A DNA stretch of 64,000 bases, taken from assembly GCF_022024175.1 (NCBI RefSeq), contig NZ_CP091794.1, positions 434,001 through 498,000 on the forward strand, given 5' to 3'. The notes under the pieces are model-generated. The model had not been told where the DNA came from, made no database searches, and saw nothing but the letters and a program-made list of their open reading frames with translations. The position numbers and the translations under genes are program-made. This DNA is from Prevotella communis. GTDB lineage: Bacteria > Bacteroidota > Bacteroidia > Bacteroidales > Bacteroidaceae. Shown here piece after piece: positions 34,518 through 44,311 of this stretch (position 1 is the first letter of the stretch; each line of letters begins with the position of its first letter).

Positions 34518-36887
34518 TTATTTCATCTGCTCCAGTAGGCGAGCGAGACCTTCGAGGTCGCGAGGGTCTACCTTCAGGTCGAGCAGGTTGCCATTGCGGT
34601 CGAAGAGCTTGTACGTTGGCCAGCTGTGGATATTGAGGTGGTGCTCAATGGCGGCCTGCTGCTCGGCGGGCAGGTTGTAGTGAGCCACGTTCGGGCCGCT
34701 GACATTATACTCCTTGATGACATTCTCCCACGCCGTCTGCGGGCTGCCGTTGGCCAGATATAGATATTGGATGTCGTAGTCCTTCAAGCGGGCGTATTCC
34801 TCGGTAGAGTGCGAGAGGGCTTCCTTGCATGGACTACACCATGTGCCCCAGATGTCGAGCAGCACGAACTTGCCCTTGTAGGGTTCGAGAATCTTCTTCA
34901 GCAGTGCCTCGCCCTCGCTGAGGTCAGCCAGATTGTCTGACGATTTGAGCACCAGCTTGTCGAACTCGCGGTTCTCGATGGCCAGGTAGTAGTCGTTCTG
35001 CTTCTCCACCATCGCGATGCAGACGGGGTTGCTGACCATTGTCTTCAAGGTGTCGATGACCTCTGGGAGCATCGCCGTACGACGGTTGTCTATCTCCTTA
35101 TATATCCCCCGTGCGAGCCACAAATCCTTGATAAACTGGTCGGCACCCAGCGAGTCGAGCACCTGAACTTGCTCTTTCATCTGCGCAAAGAGGAGTTTGC
35201 TGTCCATCATTCGGTTGAAGCGCGAGCCGTTGAGAATCTTGTTCACCTGCTCGATCATCTCGGCATTGTCGGCGTTCAACTTGTCTGCAATCTGATGTCG
35301 TTCTTCGTCCGTGGCCGCAGCGTCCACTTTCTTCTGAGCATCAGCAATCCAGTCCTTCCAACGATTGAGGAGGTTGAGTTCCTGCTCATCTGCGGCTATT
35401 TCTGGCAAGTGGTCAATGTAGGAGTAGGAGAAATTGAATTCACGACGGCGTATAACGTCATCAAGATAGTCGTTCAGGAAACTGCCGATGTCGCGGTGCA
35501 GGGTGTAGGGCTTCTTCATCTTCGTCCAGAAGTTGTCGTAGGCATAACGGCGGGCGTTGTCAGGGAGTTGGAAGTTGGGACCTCTGAAACGTGACTGTCC
35601 GAAGTCGCGTGCTTGCTGCATCAGCGTGTTGCCCTTCCTGAATATGTTGAAGCGGGTGGAGAGCGTGGGGTGCTCCTCGCAGAGTTGGTTGATGACGGCA
35701 CCCTGCACCTTCAGGAGGCTGTCGACCGAAGCGATATACTTGTTGAAATCCTTGTCGCCATCCTCCATACGTATGGACTTCCAGTCGAGCGGGTACTTGA
35801 AGAGTTCGTTCTGCAATCGGCAGTCGTCGCCCATGAAATAACGGCGGCCCTCCTTGAAGTCGTAGAGCATGAAGTAGGTCTTGCCAGGCTCGAACATCGT
35901 GCGGACGAAGCAACGCTCCCAGTCAATGAAGAACTCCGTACTGTTCAGCACGGGAATTTTTGCTATGAAGCGTCCCAGCTCGTCCAAGTCGGCGCTGACA
36001 GACTGATGCTCGTCCGTATAGATGTTCTCGTAACCGAAATCAAAGGTCTTCAACTGCTTGAATTGCTCCGGCATATCCTTAATCCAACCCACGACGGTAA
36101 TGGTATCCTCCTTGTAGCCAGTATCCACAAAGCCCTCACGGGTGTCCTTCGTGGGATAGTCGGGCAGGAAGCGGGTGGTTATCATCGAATAGACCTTCTT
36201 GTCGCTGCCAATCTGTATCGGACGCTGGCCTTTCTTGTCCTTGCCGACCATGACCTTTAACTCATCGTTGCCGTTAGTCATAAGGATGATAGCCTCGCCA
36301 GTCTTCTGGTTCACGTCGCGTTGCTTGTAGTTCCAGAACTTGCAGTCGTAGATGGCGCAGTCCTCGAAGAAGGCAATCTTCCAGTCGCCGTTATTGTCGC
36401 GCCAATAGGAAGGGAACAGTTGTTTCCATCGTTCCTCCACAGGCTTGATGCCCTTGATTTGGAAAGCCCTATCACCATCGCCCTCGATGAAGTCGAACAC
36501 CTTCGTTCCCTTCGGCAGCGGTGGGAAATGGAACGCCATGTCGCGCTGACCGTTCTTATTCGTCTGTACAAACTTGTTGAGTTCAATGTTATCGGCTGAC
36601 GTGATAGTATAGCGTTGGTCGCCCACCTTCAGGTAGGTATCGCCGGCAAACAGAAAAGAGTAGTCGGGATCGTCAGAACGCTGCTGGGCAGTGATATACA
36701 CCACCGTCTCGTCGGCCTTCAGTTCTACTTTCGTTACATCAAGGGCGAGGTAGAAGAATCCGTCGCCATAGCTGGTTCCAAACTCCGTAGTGGGCTGTTC
36801 CCACACAATCGCTTTCTCTTTTGCCTGTCCCGCCATTGCGACGAGGGCGAGCAGTATGGTGATGATAGTTTTCTTGTTCATTTTCAT
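34518..36887 (-). CDS. Large TlpA-family exported thioredoxin (CSPC)
   Basis: A 789-aa paralogue of the 30663 gene with the same order of modules and the same ending L-A-R-L-L-E-Q-M-K. I-W-G-T-W-C-S-P-C is near residue 682. The signal peptide is K-K-T-I-I-T-I-L-L-A-L-V-A-M-A-G-Q-A. I chose ATG 36887, one base after the upstream stop; a longer reading into the previous gene is unlikely. Its function is likely periplasmic thiol-disulfide exchange. Confidence 0.85.
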   Translation of the reverse strand: MKMNKKTIITILLALVAMAGQAKEKAIVWEQPTTEFGTSYGDGFFYLALDVTKVELKADETVVYITAQQRSDDPDYSFLFAGDTYLKVGDQRYTITSADNIELNKFVQTNKNGQRDMAFHFPPLPKGTKVFDFIEGDGDRAFQIKGIKPVEERWKQLFPSYWRDNNGDWKIAFFEDCAIYDCKFWNYKQRDVNQKTGEAIILMTNGNDELKVMVGKDKKGQRPIQIGSDKKVYSMITTRFLPDYPTKDTREGFVDTGYKEDTITVVGWIKDMPEQFKQLKTFDFGYENIYTDEHQSVSADLDELGRFIAKIPVLNSTEFFIDWERCFVRTMFEPGKTYFMLYDFKEGRRYFMGDDCRLQNELFKYPLDWKSIRMEDGDKDFNKYIASVDSLLKVQGAVINQLCEEHPTLSTRFNIFRKGNTLMQQARDFGQSRFRGPNFQLPDNARRYAYDNFWTKMKKPYTLHRDIGSFLNDYLDDVIRRREFNFSYSYIDHLPEIAADEQELNLLNRWKDWIADAQKKVDAAATDEERHQIADKLNADNAEMIEQVNKILNGSRFNRMMDSKLLFAQMKEQVQVLDSLGADQFIKDLWLARGIYKEIDNRRTAMLPEVIDTLKTMVSNPVCIAMVEKQNDYYLAIENREFDKLVLKSSDNLADLSEGEALLKKILEPYKGKFVLLDIWGTWCSPCKEALSHSTEEYARLKDYDIQYLYLANGSPQTAWENVIKEYNVSGPNVAHYNLPAEQQAAIEHHLNIHSWPTYKLFDRNGNLLDLKVDPRDLEGLARLLEQMK

Positions 36888-36888
36888 T

Positions 36889-38559
36889 TCATTTGCTGAA
36901 TTTGTCGATAATTTCAATGAGGGTGTTCAAGTTGTCGGCATGTTGCCAGTTCAGGGGGTGGATGACACCCTGCTTGTCGATGAGCTTGTAGGTGGGATAG
37001 CCGTTGACACCGATATAGTGCTCGATGGCGCTTTGCTGGTCTGCGGGCAGGTTGTAGTGAACACAGTTAGGCCCCGTCAGGTTGTACTCTGAGATGACGC
37101 TCTTCCACGCCTCGTCGCTGCTCTTGTTGGCCAGAAAGAGATAGACAATATCGTAGTCCTTCAGGGCTTCTCTCACCCTCCACGACTCCTTCAGGTTCTC
37201 TCGGCAAGGAGCGCACCATGTTCCCCAGATGTCCACATAGATGAGCTTGCCTTGATAAGGTTCGATGAGTTTGCGGAGTATCTTCTCGCCATCGCTCATG
37301 CCCTCCACATCAGTAGATGGACGGATGCTGTTGGCATCGACAAATTGCTTTTCCGACTCTTTCACCTTCACGAACTCGCGGTATTGCAACACGGCACGGC
37401 GCATCAGCTCGGGGTTGGTGATATAGGGCAGTGTACTTGCCACCTCCTCGGCAGCAACACCATAGTCGGTACCCCATTCCAATTTGTAGAACAGATCACG
37501 AACCATACAAACCTGAGCACAGAAGTTTGTGGGGCTGAGATTCAGCTTTTCGTGCAGCTCGTTCATAGCCAGTTTCCTCGCTTCACGTAGACTTAATGTG
37601 CTGTTTTCCGTCAATATTTCTGCTGCTTCTAGATAATAGTCAATGGCTAATGTAGAACCTTTGATGCTAGATTGTTGCACGGGTTCCATGAGCGTGTACT
37701 CCATCCTGTTGAAGAAAAATTCGTCAGCGGCAATCATCAGCAATGGGTTGTCGAGCAGGTATTTCTCGCGAGGTGCCAAGAAGCTGAAATACTGCTGCCA
37801 GTAAGCTTCCTTGTCAATGTCGTAAACGCCGTCATTCTCTTTTACGAAGTCCATGAACATATAGTAGCGGTGGCAGATTTCATACAAGTATTGCGAAACC
37901 AAATACGTACGGAGGACGTCGGATGTCCTGGGTGAGCAACCTTCAAGTTCGGGCAGTCCAGCATTCATCTGGCGCACCAAATCATCCAGCTTTGCCACCT
38001 GCGCATCCCTCCAGTTCAGCAGCGAGTCAGGATGTGCCACGTGTGTTTGGCTTTTCAGAGTAACAAGGTACTTGTACATAAGAGGGAAGAAAAGTTTGCT
38101 CGCCTCGGCACTGACACCCTTTCCACTTAATGTGACATTGTCGCCTGGTCTCTGCATGGGTTTCGTAGCGTCATACGTCAACTCGACTGTGTCCCCAGGA
38201 CAGGCATACACGCCTGCCAACGGATAGAAGAGTATAAACATAGGATAAGGTACGTGGATATTGAGCGAAAATGTGCCGTCTTCCTCGACTTTGAAGGGGA
38301 TGGTTTCCTCCTTGCGCACAATGTAGTCACGCATGATGATTCTGACGTTGTTACTCAGTTGTTTTAACTTAGCAGAATCATCTGCTGTTACATGACCCTT
38401 GATGACCATCTCACCACCATGCATACGGTATTCGTTCCAGTCTGCGCTGGGATAATTCAGCAACTGTGGCACCTCTTCTTTCTTCACTTTCTTCTTTGCC
38501 TCCATGCCTATAGGAATGATGAGCAGGGTGAGCAGAAAGGCAATAATAGATTTTTTCAT
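36889..38559 (-). CDS. TlpA-family exported thioredoxin (CAPC)
   Basis: A 556-aa exported protein. After the signal peptide and a short basic segment comes a DUF4369-like module (V-I-K-G-H-V-T-A-D-D to P-G-D-T-V-E-L-T-Y), a helical region, and a TlpA domain with I-W-G-T-W-C-A-P-C near 447. The thioredoxin part is close to those of the 30663 and 34518 proteins (H-Y-N-L-P-A-D-Q-Q-S-A-I-E-H), but the N-terminal half is different, so this is a mosaic. Confidence 0.85.
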   Translation of the reverse strand: MKKSIIAFLLTLLIIPIGMEAKKKVKKEEVPQLLNYPSADWNEYRMHGGEMVIKGHVTADDSAKLKQLSNNVRIIMRDYIVRKEETIPFKVEEDGTFSLNIHVPYPMFILFYPLAGVYACPGDTVELTYDATKPMQRPGDNVTLSGKGVSAEASKLFFPLMYKYLVTLKSQTHVAHPDSLLNWRDAQVAKLDDLVRQMNAGLPELEGCSPRTSDVLRTYLVSQYLYEICHRYYMFMDFVKENDGVYDIDKEAYWQQYFSFLAPREKYLLDNPLLMIAADEFFFNRMEYTLMEPVQQSSIKGSTLAIDYYLEAAEILTENSTLSLREARKLAMNELHEKLNLSPTNFCAQVCMVRDLFYKLEWGTDYGVAAEEVASTLPYITNPELMRRAVLQYREFVKVKESEKQFVDANSIRPSTDVEGMSDGEKILRKLIEPYQGKLIYVDIWGTWCAPCRENLKESWRVREALKDYDIVYLFLANKSSDEAWKSVISEYNLTGPNCVHYNLPADQQSAIEHYIGVNGYPTYKLIDKQGVIHPLNWQHADNLNTLIEIIDKFSK

Positions 38560-38587
38560 TGGTCGATTTGTTTTTCTTTTATCGTTG

Positions 38588-39184
38588 CTATCTTACTGGA
38601 TACTTGAAATGGAAGTGTTTTTGTTCGTCATATTTTATATCTACATTGAGATATTCCACTCCTTTAGGAATGCTGATCTCTGTAACACCATCCGTTATGG
38701 TCTTTTCGGAAGCAATTATACCATCTGAAGTGGAAACGGAGACATTCTTGCCATAATTCTTGCCGAAGATCTTTAGCGTGGTACCTACATTATTCAACAT
38801 GATTTCATTTTCCATTCCATAATGAAGTTGCACGCGCCAGGCGTATAAAGTATCGGAGTCCTCAAAGCCCTTTTTGTGAAATACGAATTTCTCGACGAAA
38901 ACACCTGCATAGGAAATCGAATCGACAAGTTCTTTTCCATTAGTGTCGACATCATGTAGCTTCACTTTGACACCTCCCATCTCATTCTGAACCATCTCCA
39001 TATGATATGAAAAGATATTGTCGTAGTTGTCGGTAGCTTTTATATCGTAAATCTTTGATCCATCATTGCTCGCAATGAAAACTGGTTTTTTCAGTTTCCG
39101 ATTTGCACTGGAGCATTCTGCAAAACAATATACGACGCAAGAAAACGCGAACAACGCTGTAAGAAAATAAATCCTCTTTCTCAT
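38588..39184 (-). CDS. Hypothetical exported protein in the TlpA operon
   Basis: A 198-aa protein with a signal peptide and C-A-E-C-S near the cleavage site (possible lipobox or free Cys). It is beta-rich and has no thioredoxin motif. It lies in the middle of the TlpA array on the same strand with short gaps of 28 and 42 bp. It could be a dedicated substrate or partner of one of the oxidoreductases; nothing in its sequence proves this. Confidence 0.6.
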   Translation of the reverse strand: MRKRIYFLTALFAFSCVVYCFAECSSANRKLKKPVFIASNDGSKIYDIKATDNYDNIFSYHMEMVQNEMGGVKVKLHDVDTNGKELVDSISYAGVFVEKFVFHKKGFEDSDTLYAWRVQLHYGMENEIMLNNVGTTLKIFGKNYGKNVSVSTSDGIIASEKTITDGVTEISIPKGVEYLNVDIKYDEQKHFHFKYPVR

Positions 39185-39226
39185 TTCTTTTTGCTTAAAG
39201 TATATATATTGATATAATATATGTTC

Positions 39227-41218
39227 TTATTTGAGCTTCTCTTTCAGTTGATCTAATTGCATTTCCAGGTTATAATAGCCATGAAAACGGAGGTCGTCAC
39301 GGACACGGCGACAGTCGGGGGTGAAGGTCTCGTAATGGGGGATGCCATTGAACTGGAAGAGTTCCTGCATGCGGGAGAATTCGGCACTTGAGATGCAGAT
39401 GGCTTCTTCATCGGCCAGCCATTCGGCTACGTATTTCTTGTAGGCATCGCTACCTCCGGTAATGCGTTCCTCAGCGATAAATACCAGTTTGATGTCATCG
39501 CGTTTGGCAATGTTGGCACGCAGGCTCTTGCTGCTTTGGATGGCAGAGCGACATGGACCGCATCCCATGCCCCAGAAGTCAATCATCAGATAACGGCCTG
39601 GATATTTAGCCGAGATGCTGCGAATCAAATCAGCAGCTACATTATTCTCTGGCAGAGGGGTGGAGAGTTCCTTCTGCGCCATCTTGCGCTCGTAATACTG
39701 CTCTGTCTTCTGGCGGACATAGGCATTGGCGTATCTGTTGGCACAAATGGGCGTAAGCTCATCAATCCATCCGTTTTGACGCCAGTCATTGAAATTATTC
39801 ATGAAATCCTTGTGGGTGCTGACTTGTGCTATCAGGTTATCGTGGTCACATCCCATCAGTTGACGCCAACCGTCGTAGCTAAGTTGCATGCTTTTCACCT
39901 CGTTCTCGATTGTGGCCTCAATGGCCATCCCCTCATCCTTGTCGTTGATATTCAATGTACTGAATACGAGATTCCTGACAGGCGTGGCATACTGAACGCG
40001 GTTGAGAAGATGGCTGTAGCTACTGCTGGAGAGCATCAGCGGATTGTTGAAATCTATGCGGTGCAGCGGCTTGTAGTTGTCCATCTTTGACAGTTCCTGC
40101 CATTCCACACTATCCAGGATTTCTGTGTAATAGATGCCATCGCGTAGCTCTTGCTTCATCAGGTCCATCTCATGATACATGCCATAGTCTAAGATAGATT
40201 CAGCATAGAGAGTCAGTAAATCTGCAAGGGCCAGCTGTGCCTCGAATGGCGTGTAATGCCTGTCACGACATTCGTTGTTGAACAGGTAGAGCATGTTCTT
40301 CCATGTGCTTTCAGCTATGGCTGGCAGTTCGCAGTATTTGCCTTTGAAGTAAGCTAGCGGAAAACAGAGACTTTGGTAGAGGTGCTCTGATTTCAGCAGA
40401 CGCTCCACATCCTTGCTGCTACCACTATTATAATAGCACTCATATTTCCCCTGAGTATTTTTCCTGACGGTGATGTCAATCGTTTCGCCAGGACGGGCAA
40501 AGAACGGTATGGCGTCGAAGCCAACTTTGGAGTCGTATGTATGGAATGTCTGCCAGATGGGATAGCTGATCTGGAACTTCTTCTGAAAGGTGCCGTCTGG
40601 GTTGATATCGAGCACTTGCGTGGCATCATCCTTCTCGAAGACATCCTCAAAGACACACTCCATTGAGGTGAAACCAAACTGCTCTGCGTTATACCCTTCA
40701 ATGCGACCTTTGATAGTGATCGTGTCTGTCTTGAACCAGTCGGCAGGTACGTTGTAAGGGTTCTTTGTCTGTATCTCCTGTAAGGTGGGAACCTTGAGCT
40801 TCGTCTTTTGGTCGTGGATGCCCATCAGATAGAACGCCCTCATATTGTCGGCCTCCCTATAGTCAAACAGTTTCACCTTTTTGGGCATGGGCTCAAAGTG
40901 CAGCGTGAAGTCTTTCGACCCAGTTGATTCTCCGAATGAATTCAGCTTTATCCCCTCGGCCGAGCGCAATGGGTAGCGATTTCCTTCCTCGTCAATCAGG
41001 AAACTGGTGCTGCTGATGCTGAAATTCTGTCCCTTGGGATAGTCTAAGGTGAAATGAACGGTCGTCGCCGTATCCCTGAAGACAACTTCGCGGGCTTTCA
41101 ACTCACCCCCGTGGATGTTGTGTGCCATCGCCACGGGGTTCTTGATGGTCTTAAAGGTTTTTGCTTCAATACCCACGCTGAGCAGGGCGAGCAGAATAGT
41201 GATGATGGTTGATTTCAT
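39227..41218 (-). CDS. Fused TlpA-family protein with GCGPC active site
   Basis: A 663-aa protein. Residues about 20-130 carry the N-terminal module of the large paralogues (ending F-E-P-M-P-K-K-V-K-L-F-D-Y). Residues about 155-265 then restart as the DUF4369-like module of the 32999 protein, followed by the same helical region and TlpA domain. The catalytic stretch reads F-W-G-M-G-C-G-P-C near 552, so the usual Trp before the first Cys is Gly. It combines two architectures seen separately in neighbouring genes. Confidence 0.83.
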   Translation of the reverse strand: MKSTIITILLALLSVGIEAKTFKTIKNPVAMAHNIHGGELKAREVVFRDTATTVHFTLDYPKGQNFSISSTSFLIDEEGNRYPLRSAEGIKLNSFGESTGSKDFTLHFEPMPKKVKLFDYREADNMRAFYLMGIHDQKTKLKVPTLQEIQTKNPYNVPADWFKTDTITIKGRIEGYNAEQFGFTSMECVFEDVFEKDDATQVLDINPDGTFQKKFQISYPIWQTFHTYDSKVGFDAIPFFARPGETIDITVRKNTQGKYECYYNSGSSKDVERLLKSEHLYQSLCFPLAYFKGKYCELPAIAESTWKNMLYLFNNECRDRHYTPFEAQLALADLLTLYAESILDYGMYHEMDLMKQELRDGIYYTEILDSVEWQELSKMDNYKPLHRIDFNNPLMLSSSSYSHLLNRVQYATPVRNLVFSTLNINDKDEGMAIEATIENEVKSMQLSYDGWRQLMGCDHDNLIAQVSTHKDFMNNFNDWRQNGWIDELTPICANRYANAYVRQKTEQYYERKMAQKELSTPLPENNVAADLIRSISAKYPGRYLMIDFWGMGCGPCRSAIQSSKSLRANIAKRDDIKLVFIAEERITGGSDAYKKYVAEWLADEEAICISSAEFSRMQELFQFNGIPHYETFTPDCRRVRDDLRFHGYYNLEMQLDQLKEKLK

Positions 41219-41259
41219 TGCTTTTTCCTTTTTACCTATTTACTTTTTACCCTTTACCC

Positions 41260-43125
41260 TTACTTCAGCACTTTATCTACTGCCACCTTGAAGGGTTTGA
41301 GACCTGGGAAACCAATGTTCTTGAAGGTCTGATTGCCCTGAGCATCGTAGATGGCATAGGTGGGAATGCCCTGCGACTCGTACTTGTCGAGGATGTAGTT
41401 ATACTGCTCCTTTGTCAAATAATAGTGGTCGCCGTCGATGTCCTTGATCATCTCCTGCCAAGTGGCGAGGGGCGAAGTAGGTGAGGTGATATAGACAAAC
41501 TGGATATTCTTGCCTTTTAACTCCTTCTTCCAAGGCTTCATAGCCGCATGACCAGCCTTGCAGGGTCCGCACCACGTAGCCCAGATGTCGATAAGCACGG
41601 CCTTGCCCTTATATTTATCGAGGATGGTTTGTAGGATGTTCTCAGGCGCAACGTTGTCGAGTTTCTGATAGAATACATGCTCCTGACTGCCCAGTTGCTG
41701 GGCAATGCGCCGTTGTTCAGCCATGTATTCCCGGACCACATTCCTGCAATCCTCATCAGTAAGCATTTCCTTTACTACATCATCGGAAGCATCGTCCTTG
41801 ATGTTTCTCAAAAGGGTAGGTATCAAGCACACATCCGTATTGAAAACACTCTTCTCAGAGGCTCTTAAGTCATAAGATCTCAACTCCGTATTCCAGAATG
41901 CCGCGCTGCATGGTGAGCCTGGCTCATTGAGGTATTTCCAGGTGTAATTCGCTTCACCGGCGGGAAGGGTAAGCATATCCTTGTTCTTCTCTACATCTTC
42001 AAGATAATGGTCATTTCCCCTATACACCATACCGTTTGCTGTCAGCCCATATAGACTGAATGTGCTGGCAAAATTGCGAGTCCATTTCGCGAATTGTCTT
42101 TCGGCCTCCATGTACAGCAGGTCCTTGGCTGCGGTGGTGTACTTGGTTTTCTTAATGGCTTCGGTGCGCTGGTTGAAGATGTCCGTCAGACATTGCAGGC
42201 GTTCTGCCGACGTGTTGCACTCCCTGACCTTGAGGTAGGTGTTATCTTCGTCCATCAAGGTCTCAAATTCGTTATCTGCTTTTGTGAGATCCATGTTTGT
42301 CTTTGCCATGTAGCCCTTGAAAGCTACAAACGGCTGATGGGCGGAGGTGACCTTCATCAGGATGTTGGTCTCCTGATCAGGGCCGATAACGATATTGGCA
42401 TTAGCCATCCCCTCTACGCCTACGGTCACCTCACGTGTCAGCCACAGAGGCACTTCAAACTTCACCGTACCATCGTCGGCAAAACGGAACACTTTATTGA
42501 ATCGGTCATTAGAACCCAGTGGCTGAAGGTTGTGCATGAAGAAATCCAACTCCATACCCTTCTTGAAGCCCAGCATCTTCACCTTGATGGTGGCTATTCC
42601 TTTTTTGATCTTTGCGGCAGGCAGAGTCTCGTCTTTGGCATATTTCACGTTCTTCCAGTCCTCAGGAATCACCACTTCCCGTTTCGTCTTGCCGTCGCAG
42701 ATATTCCAGAACTTGAAGTCGCCATCATTATAACTCTCCAAGAAGTCCATCACCTTGGTGTCGAGGGGTACGGGCTTGAAATGCAAGGCCAGCTGGGCCA
42801 TGCCACTTTCAGGCATCCAGAAGAGTGAGTCGGGTGTAAGGTCTGACTCCTGTTCGTTGGTTTTCAGACCATTTGTAATTCCGTATTTCTTGCCATCGGG
42901 TGTCTGCAGATAGGAATGCTTATCGAAGCGAATCCAATTGTGAGGCAGGTAGTTGGCTGTGATGTGCAGCACTGTCTCCGTAGGCTTCAGTTCTACCTGA
43001 TTGATGAAAAACATGCCGTTATAGTTTCCCATAAAGGCTGAGGGGTTCTCCCAAATAATGTCTTTAGCTTGTCCTGTCAGAGCGACAAGGGCAAGCAGTA
43101 AAGTGATAATGGTTTTAAATCTCAT
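41260..43125 (-). CDS. TlpA-family exported thioredoxin (CGPC)
   Basis: A 621-aa protein with signal peptide F-K-T-I-I-T-L-L-L-A-L-V-A-L-T-G-Q-A-K. The N-terminal module resembles those of the 30663 and 34518 proteins (V-E-L-K-P-T-E-T-V-L-H-I-T-A, F-K-P-V-P). The middle is distinct, and the TlpA domain has I-W-A-T-W-C-G-P-C near 519. I chose ATG 43125 because the signal peptide starts there; a start nine codons earlier would add a non-secretory leader. Confidence 0.84.
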   Translation of the reverse strand: MRFKTIITLLLALVALTGQAKDIIWENPSAFMGNYNGMFFINQVELKPTETVLHITANYLPHNWIRFDKHSYLQTPDGKKYGITNGLKTNEQESDLTPDSLFWMPESGMAQLALHFKPVPLDTKVMDFLESYNDGDFKFWNICDGKTKREVVIPEDWKNVKYAKDETLPAAKIKKGIATIKVKMLGFKKGMELDFFMHNLQPLGSNDRFNKVFRFADDGTVKFEVPLWLTREVTVGVEGMANANIVIGPDQETNILMKVTSAHQPFVAFKGYMAKTNMDLTKADNEFETLMDEDNTYLKVRECNTSAERLQCLTDIFNQRTEAIKKTKYTTAAKDLLYMEAERQFAKWTRNFASTFSLYGLTANGMVYRGNDHYLEDVEKNKDMLTLPAGEANYTWKYLNEPGSPCSAAFWNTELRSYDLRASEKSVFNTDVCLIPTLLRNIKDDASDDVVKEMLTDEDCRNVVREYMAEQRRIAQQLGSQEHVFYQKLDNVAPENILQTILDKYKGKAVLIDIWATWCGPCKAGHAAMKPWKKELKGKNIQFVYITSPTSPLATWQEMIKDIDGDHYYLTKEQYNYILDKYESQGIPTYAIYDAQGNQTFKNIGFPGLKPFKVAVDKVLK

Positions 43126-43163
43126 GATTGCAATTTTTTTTTCTGTACTCAATAGCAGCCTTC

Positions 43164-44063
43164 CTAGCTGCGTTTCTCGATTTCCTGACCCATTTTCTCG
43201 ATGTGTTTCTGCATCTCTATCATGTATTTGGTCATTTGTTTCTCCAGTACCTTCATCTGCTTCTTAATGGCCTTCTTCATCTGTCTGCGGCTCATCTTGG
43301 GTGCATTGCTGTCAAAATCGAAGTTGAAGCTTATGTCAGGAACATCGGGCATCTCTATCACATCTATTCCTTCTGGCTCATCAACCTCGACTTCGTCTTC
43401 ATCGACCTCGGCATCGTAGACTGCGACCGTATCTGGTTTGTCTAAAACGATGGCTGCGACATAGTCCTCGTTATGCTGGTCGAAGAAAGACTTGAAGCGT
43501 CCGTTGCGCATATTGTCGGGTATGAGTTTCAGAATGGTGGGGCGAGGCAATACCTCGTACTGCCAGTAGCGCATTACACAACCCTCCTCGTTGGCGTGCT
43601 TCTTGAAGTAGTTGAGAATGATGGAGTCGGTCTCCCACTGCTTGTAATACTTATGGGCATTCTCTTCTAAATCATCAGCATCGGCCCACTGCTGATAGAA
43701 CGTTGTGCCTGTGAGCTCGAAAGTACCGTTCTTCACTTTGATGTGGCATTCCTCGCCTGGTACGAAGGGGAAACGGACGCAGGCCGTGCAGACCTCGCCA
43801 TTAGGAAAGATGGCTGTGAGGTCACCAACGAGTGGTTCGTCCAAATGGGTCTCAAATGCAGAGCGCTTGTTGACAACGTCAATTTTTCCGAGGAACTTAC
43901 GTGCTGATTGGTTACGGTCGAAGACCTGAACGAGGTAGCCGGCATCCTCGATGCCCTGAGTTACCTTGACGTCAATCTTGAAGTCGTTGTTACCTTGAGC
44001 GCGTGTCTCTGTGAATGTCAAACTGCTCATGAGTAACATGAGGCCGATAATGTTTTTTGTCAT
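43164..44063 (-). CDS. DUF4369-like exported protein heading the TlpA operon
   Basis: A 299-aa protein with a signal peptide and an N-terminal DUF4369-like beta domain (D-A-G-Y-L-V-Q-V-F through P-G-E-E-C-H-I-K-V). An acidic Val/Glu/Asp-rich stretch near 220-240 leads to a C-terminal basic and Met-rich coiled coil. It has no thioredoxin domain, so it holds the accessory domain of its neighbours without their enzyme. As first gene of the operon it may be a scaffold or regulator; this is inferred. Confidence 0.68.
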   Translation of the reverse strand: MTKNIIGLMLLMSSLTFTETRAQGNNDFKIDVKVTQGIEDAGYLVQVFDRNQSARKFLGKIDVVNKRSAFETHLDEPLVGDLTAIFPNGEVCTACVRFPFVPGEECHIKVKNGTFELTGTTFYQQWADADDLEENAHKYYKQWETDSIILNYFKKHANEEGCVMRYWQYEVLPRPTILKLIPDNMRNGRFKSFFDQHNEDYVAAIVLDKPDTVAVYDAEVDEDEVEVDEPEGIDVIEMPDVPDISFNFDFDSNAPKMSRRQMKKAIKKQMKVLEKQMTKYMIEMQKHIEKMGQEIEKRS

Positions 44064-44138
44064 AATGATTAAAAATTGGTTTACTGTTAGATACTCGTGT
44101 TTATTAGAGTTTTAGGACGTACTATAGTTTTAGTACTG

Positions 44139-44170
44139 CAAATATAGTATGTTCTGTATTATACTCCAAA
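44139..44170 (-). promoter_or_regulatory. Main promoter of the TlpA operon
   Basis: Minus-strand TTTG (44167-44170), a 20-bp spacer and TATATTTG (44139-44146), about 76 bp before the start of the 43164-44063 gene. No comparable promoter is seen in the short gaps between the following genes down to 30663. Confidence 0.75.
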
Positions 44171-44228
44171 ACCATTTAATAGTAGTTGACGAAAAAAATG
44201 TACTTTTAAATTTCTTTATCACTTTATC

Positions 44229-44272
44229 GGACAAAGACATGGGACGCAATCTCTGCGTTCCATGTCTTGTCC
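44229..44272. repeat. Long near-perfect inverted repeat
   Basis: A left arm of 20 bases (44229-44248) pairs with a right arm of 19 (44254-44272) with one bulged A and a five-base loop. It lies 40 bp beyond the stop of the 44312 gene. No T run follows on either strand, so it is not a standard terminator and may be a dispersed repeat. Confidence 0.75.
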
Positions 44273-44311
44273 CTAGGGTGAGAAAAACTTGTTTTATTTA
44301 TGATGAGTAAT

